A DNA stretch of 64,000 bases from Candidatus Rokuibacteriota bacterium (lineage in GTDB: Bacteria; Methylomirabilota; Methylomirabilia; Rokubacteriales; CSP1-6), in assembly GCA_030647435.1 (NCBI GenBank), contig JAUSJX010000098.1, positions 1-64,000 on the forward strand. The letters are read 5' to 3'. The notes below the pieces were generated by a model. The model searched no databases and was not told the DNA's origin. It worked only from the letters and a program-made list of their open reading frames with translations. The translations under genes were made by a program, and so were the position numbers. Shown here in pieces: positions 17,525-28,738 of the stretch. Each line of letters opens with the position of its first letter. Position 1 is the first letter of the stretch.

Positions 17525-19742
17525 GTCGCTCAAAGCCGGACCTCCACGCGTGGGCCATCCGATCGAGCGGCGCGGCGATCGCCACGGCACCGCCCCGGGT
17601 CACCACCAGCGCCTCGCCCCCAACCCGCCCTATCCAGCGCCACGGCAGCGCGAACTCGCCCATGAGCTGCTCGAAGTGCCGCTCGGCCTCCGGCGGCACC
17701 GACACGACGACCCGCGACGGCCCCTCACCGAAGAGTACCAAGTCCGCGCGCCGGCCGTCACCATCCAACTCCACGCTGGCGCCGATGGGCTTGGGCCCGG
17801 ACACGCAGCTCTCGCCGAGCGTCACGGCGAGTCCGCCCTCCGAGCAGTCGTGAGCCCCCCGCACGAGCCCGGCGGCGATAGCGGCGCGGCAGGCCTCGTG
17901 AACCCGGCGCTCCTGCTGGAGGTCCAGCGGCGCCAGTCGGCCGGCCATCTTGCCGTGAATCGCCCAGAGATACTCCGAGCCGCCGAGGCTCACGGCCTCC
18001 GGGCCCAGGAGGGCGATCCGGTCGCCCTCGCTCTCGAACCACTGCGTGCGCCGGCTCTCGGCCTCGTCGATGAGCCCCGCCATGCCGATGACCGGGGTCG
18101 GCAGAATCGCCTGCCCCAGAGTTTCATTGTAGAAGGAGACGTTGCCGCCGACCACAGGGATATCGAGGGCGCGGCAGGCTTCCGCGATGCCCGCTACCGC
18201 CTCCTTGAACTGCCAGAGGATCTCGGGCCGCTCCGGCGAACCGAAGTTGAGGCAGTCCGTCAGCCCGAGGGGCCGGGCGCCTGTCACGGCCAGGTTTCTC
18301 GCCGCCTCAGCCACCGCCATGGCTGCGCCGAGGCGTGGATTCAGATGGACGAAACGGGCGTTGCAGTCGGTAGTTACGGCAACCGCCTTTCGAGTTCCCT
18401 TGATACGCAGGACCCCAGCGTCCGAGCCCGGCATGACGAGCGTGTTGATCCCGACCTGCTGGTCGTACTGGCGGTAGACCCACTCCTTGGACGCGATGCC
18501 GGGAGAGCCCATCAGCGCCAGGAGCGTCTCCGCGAGATCGACTGGCGCGGGCAGCGACAGGGGATCAAAGGCCTCGAGCCCGTCCTGCCACTCGGGCCTT
18601 GAAATCGGCTTCTCGTAGACCGGCGCCTCGTCGGTGAGGGCGCGCACCGGCACTTCGGCGACCACGCGCCCGTCCATCTTGACCCTCAGGATCCCGTCGT
18701 CGGTGACGTGACCGATCTCGACCGCGTCGAGCTCCCACTTGGAGAAGACGCGCTTGATCTCCTCTTCCCGGCCGCGCGCGGCGACGAGGAGCATTCTCTC
18801 TTGCGACTCGGACAGCATGATCTCGTAGGGCGTCATGGCGGTCTCGCGCTGCGGCACGCGCGAAAGCTCCACCTCCATGCCCGTCCCGGCCCGCGCGGGC
18901 ATCTCGGAGCAGGCGCAGGCGAGCCCGGCCGCGCCCATGTCCTGGATGCCGACGATGGCGCCCGTCTCCATGGCCTCGAGACAGGCTTCGAGCAGGAGCT
19001 TCTCGGTGAACGGGTCGCCCACCTGCACCGTCGGCCTGCGCTCCTCGGCGCCCTCGTCGAAGGTGGCCGATGCCATGGTCGCGCCGTGGATGCCGTCGCG
19101 TCCTGTCTTCGCCCCGACGTAGAAGACGGGGTTGCCCGGACCCTCCGCGCGGGCGCGGAAGATCCTGTCCTTCCTGACGAGCCCGACGGCCATCGCGTTG
19201 ACGAGGGGGTTGCCCGCGTACTCGGGGGCGAAGCCGACCTCGCCGCCCAGGTTCGGGACACCGAAGCAGTTGCCATACCAGCTGATGCCCGAGACCACGC
19301 CTTCGATGAGGCGTCGGCTCTTGGGGTCCTCCGCGGCGCCGAAGCGGAGCGAGTCCAGGACGGCGATGGGGCGCGCGCCCATGGTGAAGATGTCGCGCAG
19401 GATGCCGCCGACCCCGGTGGCCGCGCCCTGCAAGGGCTCGATGAACGAAGGGTGGTTGTGGCTTTCGATCTTGAAAGCCAGCGCCAGCTCGCCGCCGAGG
19501 TCCACGATGCCGGCGTTCTCGCCGGGCCCCTGCAGCACGGCCGGCCCCGTCGTGGGCAGGCCCCGCAGGAAGACGCGCGAGTGCTTGTAGGCGCAGTGCT
19601 CGGACCAGAGGGCTGAGAAGAGACCGAGCTCGGTGAAGGAAGGCTCCCGGCCGAGGCGCCGGATGATGCGGTCGTACTCCTCGCCGGTCAGGCCTGAGGC
19701 AAGGGCGAGGTCCAGCGTGACCTTAGGCTCGGCCCCGGTCAC
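17514..19742 (-). CDS. purL: FGAM synthase, large subunit PurL
   Basis: 742 residues, the short form that works with separate PurQ and PurS. The complex converts FGAR to FGAM using glutamine and ATP. Visible motifs are [10 protein letters not shown] near residue 50, KIESHNHPS near 95, and [10 protein letters not shown] in the second half. The protein has two PurM-like halves. It starts with GTG 27 bases after purQ. The order purS-purQ-purL, all on one strand, is the expected arrangement for the three-protein enzyme. Confidence 0.97.
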   Translation of the reverse strand: MTGAEPKVTLDLALASGLTGEEYDRIIRRLGREPSFTELGLFSALWSEHCAYKHSRVFLRGLPTTGPAVLQGPGENAGIVDLGGELALAFKIESHNHPSFIEPLQGAATGVGGILRDIFTMGARPIAVLDSLRFGAAEDPKSRRLIEGVVSGISWYGNCFGVPNLGGEVGFAPEYAGNPLVNAMAVGLVRKDRIFRARAEGPGNPVFYVGAKTGRDGIHGATMASATFDEGAEERRPTVQVGDPFTEKLLLEACLEAMETGAIVGIQDMGAAGLACACSEMPARAGTGMEVELSRVPQRETAMTPYEIMLSESQERMLLVAARGREEEIKRVFSKWELDAVEIGHVTDDGILRVKMDGRVVAEVPVRALTDEAPVYEKPISRPEWQDGLEAFDPLSLPAPVDLAETLLALMGSPGIASKEWVYRQYDQQVGINTLVMPGSDAGVLRIKGTRKAVAVTTDCNARFVHLNPRLGAAMAVAEAARNLAVTGARPLGLTDCLNFGSPERPEILWQFKEAVAGIAEACRALDIPVVGGNVSFYNETLGQAILPTPVIGMAGLIDEAESRRTQWFESEGDRIALLGPEAVSLGGSEYLWAIHGKMAGRLAPLDLQQERRVHEACRAAIAAGLVRGAHDCSEGGLAVTLGESCVSGPKPIGASVELDGDGRRADLVLFGEGPSRVVVSVPPEAERHFEQLMGEFALPWRWIGRVGGEALVVTRGGAVAIAAPLDRMAHAWRSGFERHVA

Positions 19743-19769
19743 CCCGTCTCCACCCCAAGGGCATGCCTC

Positions 19770-20483
19770 CTACCGCTTGAGGAACGAGCCATCCTCGACC
19801 ATGCTGCCGAGGAGCGAGTGGAAAATCAGCAGGCCGTCCGTGCCGCCCATGGCGTTCTCGCCGGCGCGCTCCGGGTGGGGCATGAGGCCGAGGACGGTCC
19901 CCTCCTCGTTGACGAGACCCGCGATGTTGTCCAGGGAGCCGTTGGGGTTGGCCTCCTTGACGACGCGGCCGTCCTCGCTGCAATAGCGGAAGACGATCTG
20001 CTTCTGATCGCGGACCCGGCGAAGCGTGTCCGCGTCGGCGTAGAACTTGCCCTCGCCGTGCGAGATGGGCATCTTGAGCACCTGCCCCGGCCGCATCGCC
20101 CGCGTGAACGGCGTCTCCGCGTTCTCGACGCGGAGCCATGTGGACTGGCAGCGGTACTGGAGGCACTCGTTGCGCGCGAGCGCGCCCGGCAGGAGCTTGG
20201 CCTCGCAGAGGATCTGGAAGCCGTTGCACGAGCCCAGGACGAGACCCCCCTTGGCCACGAACTCGGGCAGCGCCTCGACCACCGGGGAGCGCCCGGCGAC
20301 GGCGCCCGCGCGCAGGTAGTCGCCGTAGGAGAAGCCGCCCGGCAGGATCAGGCAGTCGAAGTCGGCCAGCTGGGCGTCCCGGTGCCAGACGTAGCGCACC
20401 GGCTGGTGGAGGACCTCGCTGACGATGTAGTGGAAATCGCAGTCACTCCACGTGCCCGGGAACACCACGACGCCGAAGTTCAT
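19770..20483 (-). CDS. purQ: FGAM synthase glutaminase subunit PurQ
   Basis: 237 residues. This class I glutamine amidotransferase feeds ammonia to PurL. The nucleophile is Cys86 in LGSCNGFQ, and the His-Glu pair lies in LMPHPERAGE near residue 205. The N-terminal FGVVVFPGTWSDCD is typical of PurQ. A small GTGGG/CCCAC stem lies in the 78-base gap between purS and purQ, about 23-38 bases ahead of its ATG; its role, if any, is unknown. Confidence 0.97.
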   Translation of the reverse strand: MNFGVVVFPGTWSDCDFHYIVSEVLHQPVRYVWHRDAQLADFDCLILPGGFSYGDYLRAGAVAGRSPVVEALPEFVAKGGLVLGSCNGFQILCEAKLLPGALARNECLQYRCQSTWLRVENAETPFTRAMRPGQVLKMPISHGEGKFYADADTLRRVRDQKQIVFRYCSEDGRVVKEANPNGSLDNIAGLVNEEGTVLGLMPHPERAGENAMGGTDGLLIFHSLLGSMVEDGSFLKR

Positions 20484-20561
20484 GGGGCTGAGTCATCCTC
20501 CCTGTGTGGGTGCAATCCCACTCTACCCTGCCCGTCGGCATCTGACAAGAGGTACCGGCCG

Positions 20562-20804
20562 TTAGCCCACCATCTCGACCGTGAAGTCCTCGATGACGGG
20601 GTTGGCGAGGAGTTTCGAGCACATTTCCTCGACCCGCCGCCGCGCCGCCTCGGCGCTCGTCCCGGCGACCTCGAGCTCGAGCAGCTTGCCCACCCGCAAG
20701 GCCTCGACCTCGGCAAAGCCCAGGCCCAGGAGCGCCCGCTGGACGGAAGCGCCCTGGACGTCGAGGATGCCGGGCTTGAGCCGTACGAAAACGCGGGCCC
20801 TCAC
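20562..20804 (-). CDS. purS: FGAM synthase small subunit PurS
   Basis: 80 residues, the usual size. PurS bridges PurL and PurQ and is needed for ammonia channelling. The sequence RVFVRLKPGILDVQGASVQRAL and the C-terminal LANPVIEDFTVEMV fit the family. The GTG at 20804 overlaps the purC stop as GTGA; the longer in-frame opening upstream lies within purC and is rejected. Confidence 0.95.
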   Translation of the reverse strand: MRARVFVRLKPGILDVQGASVQRALLGLGFAEVEALRVGKLLELEVAGTSAEAARRRVEEMCSKLLANPVIEDFTVEMVG

Positions 20805-21514
20805 GACCCCGACCCCACGATGCGTCGGTAGACCTCCTGGTACGCCTCCTCCACATTGCCGAGGTCGCGGCGGAAGCGGTCCTTGTCGAGCTTCTCGAGC
20901 GTGTCGGCATCCCACAGCCGGCAGGTGTCGGGGCTGATCTCGTCGCCCAGGTAGAGCCGGCCGCCGTGGCGGCCGAACTCGAGCTTGAAGTCCACGAGGA
21001 TCAGACCTTTTCGCTTGAGGAGAGGGCGGAGCACCGCGTTGACCTTGAGCGCCATGCGCCTGAGCCATGCGAGCTCCTTGGGTGAGGCGAGCTTGAGCAT
21101 GCGCACGTGGTCCTCGGTGATCATGGGGTCGCCGAGCGGGTCCGACTTGTAGAAGAGCTCGACGATCGGCGGCTTGATCGCCACGCCCTCTTCGAGCCCG
21201 GTGCGTTTGGCGAGCGTGCCCGCCACCATGTTGCGGGGAATCACTTCGATCTTGATGATGTCCAGCTTGCGGCAGAGCATCTCGCGGTCGGACAGCGTGG
21301 CGAGGTAGTGCGTCGGGACGCCCGCTTTGCCGAGGCGCTGGAACAGCGCCGCCGACATCTTGTTGTTGATCACGCCCTTGCCGACGATGGTGCCGCGCTT
21401 GAGTGCGTTGAAGGCCGTGGCGTCGTCCTTGAAGTACTGGATGACCTTGCCCGGATCGTCGGTCGCGTAGACGATCTTGGCCTTGCCCTCGTAGAGCTTG
21501 TCCCGCTTCTCCAT
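20801..21514 (-). CDS. purC: SAICAR synthetase
   Basis: 237 residues. PurC joins aspartate to CAIR with ATP. KLYEGKAKIVY near the start, IPRNMVAGTLAKR near residue 93 and GRLYLGDEISPDTCRLWD near 185 are family signatures. It lies 12 bases after purB, and its stop overlaps the purS start. CAIR itself needs PurE, which is not in the window and must be encoded elsewhere. Confidence 0.97.
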   Translation of the reverse strand: MEKRDKLYEGKAKIVYATDDPGKVIQYFKDDATAFNALKRGTIVGKGVINNKMSAALFQRLGKAGVPTHYLATLSDREMLCRKLDIIKIEVIPRNMVAGTLAKRTGLEEGVAIKPPIVELFYKSDPLGDPMITEDHVRMLKLASPKELAWLRRMALKVNAVLRPLLKRKGLILVDFKLEFGRHGGRLYLGDEISPDTCRLWDADTLEKLDKDRFRRDLGNVEEAYQEVYRRIVGSGS

Positions 21515-21526
21515 GTCAGGGAATCC

Positions 21527-22822
21527 TCAGAGCAAACCAGCTCGGCGATAGATGGCGTCTACGTTTCGGAGGTACCAAGCCGGCTCGAAGCAGGCCGCGA
21601 GGTCGGCGGCGGTGACGCGCGCCGTCACCTCGGGATCGGCGGCCAGCAGCGCGTGGAAATCGGTGCGCTCGCGCCAGGCGCGCATGGCGTTCTTCTGGAC
21701 GATCTCGTAGGCCTGCTGGCGCGGCAGGCCCTTGTCGGCAAGCTTGAGCAGCACGCGCTGGGAGAACATGAGGCCGTAGCTCCGCTCCATGTTCTCCTTC
21801 ATCCGCTCCGGATACACCTGCAGTCCGTCGATGATGCCGGTCATCCGGTGGAGCATGTAATCCACGAGGATGGTCGAGTCCGGCAGGATGACGCGCTCGA
21901 CCGAGGAGTGGCTGATATCCCGCTCGTGCCATAGGGCGATGTTCTCGAGCGCCGCGAGGGCATTGGTCCGGACCAGCCGCGCGAGCCCGCTCACGTTCTC
22001 GCTGCCGACCGGGTTGCGCTTGTGCGGCATGGCGCTCGAGCCCTTCTGGCCCTCCGCGAACGGCTCCTCGGCCTCCAGGATCTCGGTGCGCTGGAGCGAG
22101 CGGATCTCCACCGCGACCTTCTCGAGCGACGCGGCGACGATGGCCAACACCGCGCACAACTCCGCGTGGCGGTCGCGCTGGACGACCTGGGTCGAGATCG
22201 GATCGGGCTCGAGACCGAGCAGGCGGCAGACCTCCTCCTCGACATCGGGGTCGACGTGGGCGAAGGTACCGATCGCCCCGGAGATCTTCCCGACCCTCAC
22301 CGCCTCTTTGGCACGCCTGAGCCGCTCGATGTTGCGCCCGGCCTCGGCATACCAGAGAGCCGGCTTGAGCCCGAACACCATGGGCTCGGCGTGGACGCCA
22401 TGGCTGCGCCCTACGCAGAGAGTGCCCTTGTGGCGGAGCGCAAGCGTGCGCAGCGCGGCGCGGAAGCGCTCGAGGTCGCCCAGCAGCACCTCGCAGGCCT
22501 GCTGGAGCTGGAGGGCAAGCGCCGTGTCCAGGACGTCGGAGGACGTCATGCCGATGTGGACGTAGCGCGAATCTGCCCCAATCGACTCCTCGAGGTTGGT
22601 CAGGAAGGCGATGACGTCATGGCGCGTCTTGGCTTCGATCTCGTCGATCCGCGCCGCGTCCACCCGGGCCTTGGCTTTGATCCGGCCGAGGGCGTCGGCT
22701 GGGACAACGCCGCGCTTCGCGTAGACCTCGCACACGGCCAGCTCGACCTTGAGCCACGCCTCGTACTTGGCGTCCTGGCTCCAGAGCCGGGCCATCTCCG
22801 GACGCGAATAGCGCGGAATCAT
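21527..22822 (-). CDS. purB: Adenylosuccinate lyase
   Basis: 431 residues. PurB removes fumarate from SAICAR and from adenylosuccinate. The superfamily signature SSAMPHKRNP is at 262-271, with the catalytic serine in its flexible loop. His141 in GRSHGVHAEP and the TSSDVLDT stretch (93-100) complete the active site. The ATG overlaps the stop of the M16 peptidase gene as ATGA, joining the purine series to the translation/RNA series upstream. Confidence 0.97.
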   Translation of the reverse strand: MIPRYSRPEMARLWSQDAKYEAWLKVELAVCEVYAKRGVVPADALGRIKAKARVDAARIDEIEAKTRHDVIAFLTNLEESIGADSRYVHIGMTSSDVLDTALALQLQQACEVLLGDLERFRAALRTLALRHKGTLCVGRSHGVHAEPMVFGLKPALWYAEAGRNIERLRRAKEAVRVGKISGAIGTFAHVDPDVEEEVCRLLGLEPDPISTQVVQRDRHAELCAVLAIVAASLEKVAVEIRSLQRTEILEAEEPFAEGQKGSSAMPHKRNPVGSENVSGLARLVRTNALAALENIALWHERDISHSSVERVILPDSTILVDYMLHRMTGIIDGLQVYPERMKENMERSYGLMFSQRVLLKLADKGLPRQQAYEIVQKNAMRAWRERTDFHALLAADPEVTARVTAADLAACFEPAWYLRNVDAIYRRAGLL

Positions 22823-24102
22823 GTTTGGGCGCCAAACTCTCTCGGGAGGTTTCTCTTGTCCACGGGGCCCAGCGTGACGAGGCAGAGCTGCTCCTCGTCG
22901 AGCACGCGATGGATCAGGGCCTCGACCTCGTCGGGGCGCACCCGGTCGATCTCGCCGAGCATCTCGTCCACCGAGTGGAACGCGCCGAAGCGCAGCTCCT
23001 GCTTCGCCAGCCGGTTCATCCTGGAGGACGACGACTCGAGCGAGAGCATGAGGTTGCCCTTGAGGTGGTCCTTCGCGCGGGCGAGCTCGTCGGCCGTCAC
23101 CCCGTCCTTCTTGAGCGCCCGCACCTCGTGGAGGAAGGCCTTGAGCACCTTGCCGAAGTTGCCCGCTTCGGTGCCGGCGTAGAGATACACGACGCCGCTG
23201 TCGCGGAACTGCTGGGCGCCGGAATGGACGGAGTAGACGAGCCCCTGGCGCTCGCGCACCTCCTGGAAGAGCCGGGAGGACATGCTGCCGCCCATGATGT
23301 CGTTCAGGAGGTACAGCGCGTAGCGATCGGGCGCCGTGTCCGACACGCCGGGAAAACCCAGGACCACCTGCACCTGCTCGAGCGGCTTGGAGACCATGTG
23401 CACGCCCGGCAGCAACGTCGGGGCCACGCTCGCATGCTGGGCCGCGGGCCGGGTAAAGCCGTCGAAGCGCCTAGCGAAGGCGTCCACGACGCGCGCGTGT
23501 TCGGCGTTGCCGGCCACGGCAACGGTTATCTTGGCCGGGGCGTACTCGGCGTGGAAGTGGTTCAGGATGGTGTCGCGGTCGAGCGCCTCGACCACCTCGC
23601 GCCGCCCGAGGATGGGACGCCCGAGCGGGTGCCCCGGCCAGACCTTGTCCAGGAAGAGATCGTGGACCAGGTCGTCCGGCGTGTCCTCCACCATCTTGAT
23701 CTCTTGGAAGACCACCGCCTTCTCGCGCTCGATGTCGCCGGGGGCGAAGCGGGGCCGCAGGAGGACGTCGGCCAGGAGCTCGGCCGCCATCTCGAGGTGC
23801 TCGTCGAGCACGCTGACGTAGAAACACGTGTGCTCCTTGGCGGTGAAGGCGTCCATCTGCCCGCCCACCGAGTCGATCGCGCGGGCGATGTCCTCGGCCG
23901 AGCGGGTGTCGGTGCCCTTGAAGACGAGGTGCTCGATCAGGTGGGAGATCCCGCCGCGCTCGAGGGGCTCGACGCGCGAGCCCGTCTCGACCCAGATGCC
24001 GACGGCGACGGAGCGCACCCAGGGCAGCGACTCCGTGACCACGCGGATGCCGTTCGGCAGCACCGTCTTGCGGTACGCCTCCGCCCGGCTAGGCGATGCC
24101 AC
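22819..24102 (-). CDS. M16 family zinc peptidase
   Basis: 427 residues. The inverted zinc motif HLIEH is at 54-58 and a downstream glutamate in EKAVVFQEIKM (about 128-138) supplies the third ligand. The second half is the inactive M16C-type domain with the YSVHSGAQQFRDSGVVYLYAGTE stretch near residue 290. Relatives (mitochondrial processing peptidase, Bacillus YmxG/MlpA) degrade short peptides. There is no signal peptide, so it is probably cytosolic. Its place directly after pnp is the order also seen in Bacillus and many other bacteria. Confidence 0.93.
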   Translation of the reverse strand: MASPSRAEAYRKTVLPNGIRVVTESLPWVRSVAVGIWVETGSRVEPLERGGISHLIEHLVFKGTDTRSAEDIARAIDSVGGQMDAFTAKEHTCFYVSVLDEHLEMAAELLADVLLRPRFAPGDIEREKAVVFQEIKMVEDTPDDLVHDLFLDKVWPGHPLGRPILGRREVVEALDRDTILNHFHAEYAPAKITVAVAGNAEHARVVDAFARRFDGFTRPAAQHASVAPTLLPGVHMVSKPLEQVQVVLGFPGVSDTAPDRYALYLLNDIMGGSMSSRLFQEVRERQGLVYSVHSGAQQFRDSGVVYLYAGTEAGNFGKVLKAFLHEVRALKKDGVTADELARAKDHLKGNLMLSLESSSSRMNRLAKQELRFGAFHSVDEMLGEIDRVRPDEVEALIHRVLDEEQLCLVTLGPVDKRNLPREFGAQT

Positions 24103-24126
24103 GCGCCCTGCTCCTCTCCACCGGCG

Positions 24127-26280
<2,154 letters not shown>

Positions 26281-26403
26281 GAGATCAATCTTTCTCCAGC
26301 CAATAAGGCGTGGGCAGCCAACGAAGCGGCGGCGGCCGGCGATGAGGCGGCAGCAAGCGGTGCCCGGGCTGATTCAGGGGTGAGGGAAACGTGGGTCCTG
26401 CGC

Positions 26404-26420
26404 GCCCGGCACGTCCGGGC
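26404..26420 (-). other. Hairpin in the rpsO-pnp gap
   Basis: GCCCGG and CCGGGC form a perfect 6-base stem with a 5-base loop, about 125 bases before the pnp start. In E. coli a hairpin at this place is cut by RNase III to start autoregulation of pnp. Whether this much smaller stem does anything similar is speculation. No T run follows, so it is not an intrinsic terminator. I see no gene in 26281-26452. Confidence 0.3.
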
Positions 26421-26452
26421 CGTCGAGGGTCGACTCCAGTCGGGATCCGCGG

Positions 26453-26722
26453 TCACTTGCGGATTCCGAGCTTATCCGTCACGACTCGGTAGCGCTCCGT
26501 GTCCTTCTTGCGCAGGTACTCGAGCAGCCCACGGCGCTTGCCGATGAGCATGAGCAGGCCGCGACGCGAGTGGTGATCTTTCTGATGGGTCTTGAAGTGG
26601 TCCGTCAACCCGTTGATCCGCTCGGACAGGAGCGCGATCTGCACCTCGGGTGACCCGGTGTCCCCGTCGTGGGTCTTGAACTGCTCGATGAGGCCCTTCT
26701 TTTTCTCTACGGACAGCTTCAT
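26453..26722 (-). CDS. rpsO: 30S ribosomal protein S15
   Basis: 89 residues, standard length. S15 binds the 16S rRNA central domain early in 30S assembly. The motifs [21 protein letters not shown] and [18 protein letters not shown] are fully conserved. A GGAGG ribosome-binding site lies 7 bases before the ATG. S15 usually represses its own translation through a leader structure; the leader here has a CCAGGGCCCTGG palindrome (26765-26776) and a run of eight G next to CCCCC close to the binding site. Confidence 0.97.
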   Translation of the reverse strand: MKLSVEKKKGLIEQFKTHDGDTGSPEVQIALLSERINGLTDHFKTHQKDHHSRRGLLMLIGKRRGLLEYLRKKDTERYRVVTDKLGIRK

Positions 26723-26833
26723 GCGCGGATCCTCCCGGGGGTTCCCCCCCCAATCGCCACGCCCCCAGGGCCCTGGCTGCGGCTCCGATGGGACGGGTTC
26801 GTGTGGATGGCCTAAACCTTCAAGGACAAAAGG

Positions 26834-26862
26834 AGTTTACCACGGGCGCGGCGAGGTGTAAA
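26834..26862 (-). promoter_or_regulatory. Putative promoter for rpsO-pnp
   Basis: On the minus strand TTTACA (26857-26862), a 17-base spacer and TAAACT (26834-26839) form a good sigma-70 pair. A TGG just before the -10 gives an extended -10 element. Transcription would start near 26828, leaving a leader of about 105 bases before rpsO. This lets rpsO and pnp be transcribed apart from the upstream rimP series. Confidence 0.5.
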
Positions 26863-26886
26863 GCCGCTCAGGACCCCGCGGCGCGA

Positions 26887-27849
26887 CTACGGGGCGCGCC
26901 GCGGGCCGGGCGCGCCGCGGGCCCGGCGCGCCCGCGCGGCCTCGATGTCGGTCGCCACCTGGCGCTTGAGCGCGTCCACCCCGGAGAACTTCATCTCGGG
27001 CCGGATGCGGTCCAGGAACTCGAGCCTGAGCGTCCGGTCGTAGAGGTCGCCCGAGAAATCGAGGAGGTTGGCCTCGACCCAGTACTGGTTCTCGCCGAAG
27101 GTCGGCCGGTAGCCGACATTGACCACGGCGTCGGCCGCCCCGCCATCCCCACTGCCGGCCCAAGTCGCCCGCGCGACGTAGACGCCCGGCGCCAGCGCCA
27201 GCGGCCTGTCGGGCCGGAGGTTGGCCGTGGGGAAGCCGAGCGTCCTCCCCCGCCCCGCCCCGCGCAGCACGGCGCCCGTGATGGCGTAGGGGTGACCGAG
27301 CAGCTCGGTCGCATGGGCGGCGTCGCCTTCGTGTAGCAGTGCGCGAATGGCACTCGAGGACACGATCTGCCCGCGCAACCTGAGCGGCGGCAGCACGCGC
27401 GCGGCGAAACCGTGTTGGGGCCCGAGCTCGGTCAGGAGTGCCGCCGTGCCGCGAGCGTCGTGGCCGAAGGTGTGATTGAAGCCCACGACGATCTCCTTGG
27501 CGCCGAGCGTGCCCGCGAGCACGTCCCGCACGAAGGCCTCGGCCTCCATGCGCGAGAATTCGAGCGTGAAGGGGATGACCAGCGCCGCATCGGCGCCCAG
27601 GCCGTCCATCCGCCCAAGGTTGTCCTCGAGGGTGGCGATGGGCAGCGGCGCCCGCTCCGGCCACAGCACGCTCGCCGGATGCGGGTCGAAGGTGCAGACG
27701 ACCGAGGGCAGGCCGAGGGCGCGGCCCCGCTCGACGGCCGTGGAAATGAGCTTCGCGTGGGCGAGATGGATGCCGTCGAAGGCACCCAGCGCCGCCACGC
27801 AGGGGCGAAGGTCAGGCGGGTAGGACGCGAGGCCGCGGAGGATCCGCAT
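26887..27849 (-). CDS. ribF: Bifunctional riboflavin kinase/FMN adenylyltransferase
   Basis: 320 residues. RibF converts riboflavin to FMN and FAD. The N-terminal nucleotidyltransferase domain has GAFDGIHLAH at about 22-31 (consensus GNFDGVHLGH) and VGFNHTFGHDARG. The C-terminal kinase has RTLGFPTANL near residue 205. The ATG at 27849 gives the family start MRILRGL and overlaps truB by 38 bases, the largest overlap in this stretch. A longer form from 27912 would add 21 residues of poor family likeness. The C-terminal 20 residues are Arg/Ala/Pro-rich. Confidence 0.93.
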   Translation of the reverse strand: MRILRGLASYPPDLRPCVAALGAFDGIHLAHAKLISTAVERGRALGLPSVVCTFDPHPASVLWPERAPLPIATLEDNLGRMDGLGADAALVIPFTLEFSRMEAEAFVRDVLAGTLGAKEIVVGFNHTFGHDARGTAALLTELGPQHGFAARVLPPLRLRGQIVSSSAIRALLHEGDAAHATELLGHPYAITGAVLRGAGRGRTLGFPTANLRPDRPLALAPGVYVARATWAGSGDGGAADAVVNVGYRPTFGENQYWVEANLLDFSGDLYDRTLRLEFLDRIRPEMKFSGVDALKRQVATDIEAARARRARGAPGPRRAP

Positions 27850-28738
27850 GGAGGAGCCGTTCAGGCTTGACGTGTGCGCCGCGCCGCGCGCCGATCCCGA
27901 GGAAGGCGCCATCCGGGCCGTACACGCGGACGGGGCCGGGCGCGCCGGGGTCCGTCACCGACTGCCCGTTGACGAAGGCGCGTGCGCCATCCGACGATAG
28001 CCGCGCCTCCTGCATGACCTCGAGCGCCGAGTCGGGCGGGAGCAGGCGGGGCCAGAGCGCGCCGCCGTCGCGGGCCTCGCGCACGGTCTCCCACGTCACC
28101 GCGTCTTCCAGGCGGTACGGGCCGACGCGGGTACGCACGAGCGTCGCCAGCGCGCCGCCGGGCCCGAGCGCCGCGCCCAGGTCGGCGGCGAGCGTCCGCA
28201 CGTAGAAGCCCTTGCCGCAGCGGACGCGAATGGTGAAGTCCGGCAGCGCGAGGGATTCGAGCACGATCGAGTGGACGGTCACCTCGCGCGGCCTTCGCTC
28301 GACCTCGACGCCCTCGCGCGCCAGCTCGTAGAGCCGGCGCCCCTCGTGGTGGAGCGCCGAGTACATGGGCGGCACCTGTGAGACGCTCCCGACGAAGGCG
28401 AGGAGCTCCCGCTCGACGTCCGCGGCGCCGAGGCCTGGCACCGGCCGCGTCTCGAGCACCGCCCCCGAGAGGTCCTGGGTGTCGGTGGCGACGCCGAGCC
28501 GCACCGTGGCGAGGTATTCCTTGTCGAGGTCCACGAGGTAGGGCGTGAGCTTCGTCGCCTCGCCGACCAGGATGGGCAAGAGGCCAGTAGCCGCCGGGTC
28601 GAGCGTGCCGCCGTGACCGATCTTGGGCGCGCGCAGTACCCGGCGCAGGTGCGCCACGACCTGGAAGGACGTGAGGCCGGCGCCCTTGTCCACCGGCAGC
28701 ACGCCGGAGCGCCCGGCCTGGATCACTTCTCGAGTCAC
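27812..28738 (-). CDS. truB: tRNA pseudouridine-55 synthase TruB
   Basis: 308 residues. TruB makes pseudouridine 55 in the T-loop of tRNAs. Catalytic Asp47 lies in GHGGTLDPAATGLLP (41-55). SQVPPMYSALHHEGRRLYELAREG and RVRCGKGFYVRTLAADLG are further TruB motifs, and a short PUA-like tail ends the protein. The GTG at 28738 overlaps the stop of nrnA as GTGA; a longer opening upstream is nrnA read out of frame. Confidence 0.96.
   Translation of the reverse strand: MTREVIQAGRSGVLPVDKGAGLTSFQVVAHLRRVLRAPKIGHGGTLDPAATGLLPILVGEATKLTPYLVDLDKEYLATVRLGVATDTQDLSGAVLETRPVPGLGAADVERELLAFVGSVSQVPPMYSALHHEGRRLYELAREGVEVERRPREVTVHSIVLESLALPDFTIRVRCGKGFYVRTLAADLGAALGPGGALATLVRTRVGPYRLEDAVTWETVREARDGGALWPRLLPPDSALEVMQEARLSSDGARAFVNGQSVTDPGAPGPVRVYGPDGAFLGIGARRGAHVKPERLLHADPPRPRVLPA

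Noticed and set aside
20506-20521. Small GTGGG/CCCAC hairpin between purS and purQ
   Set aside because: Five base pairs in GC-rich DNA can arise by chance, and nothing else marks a regulatory site.
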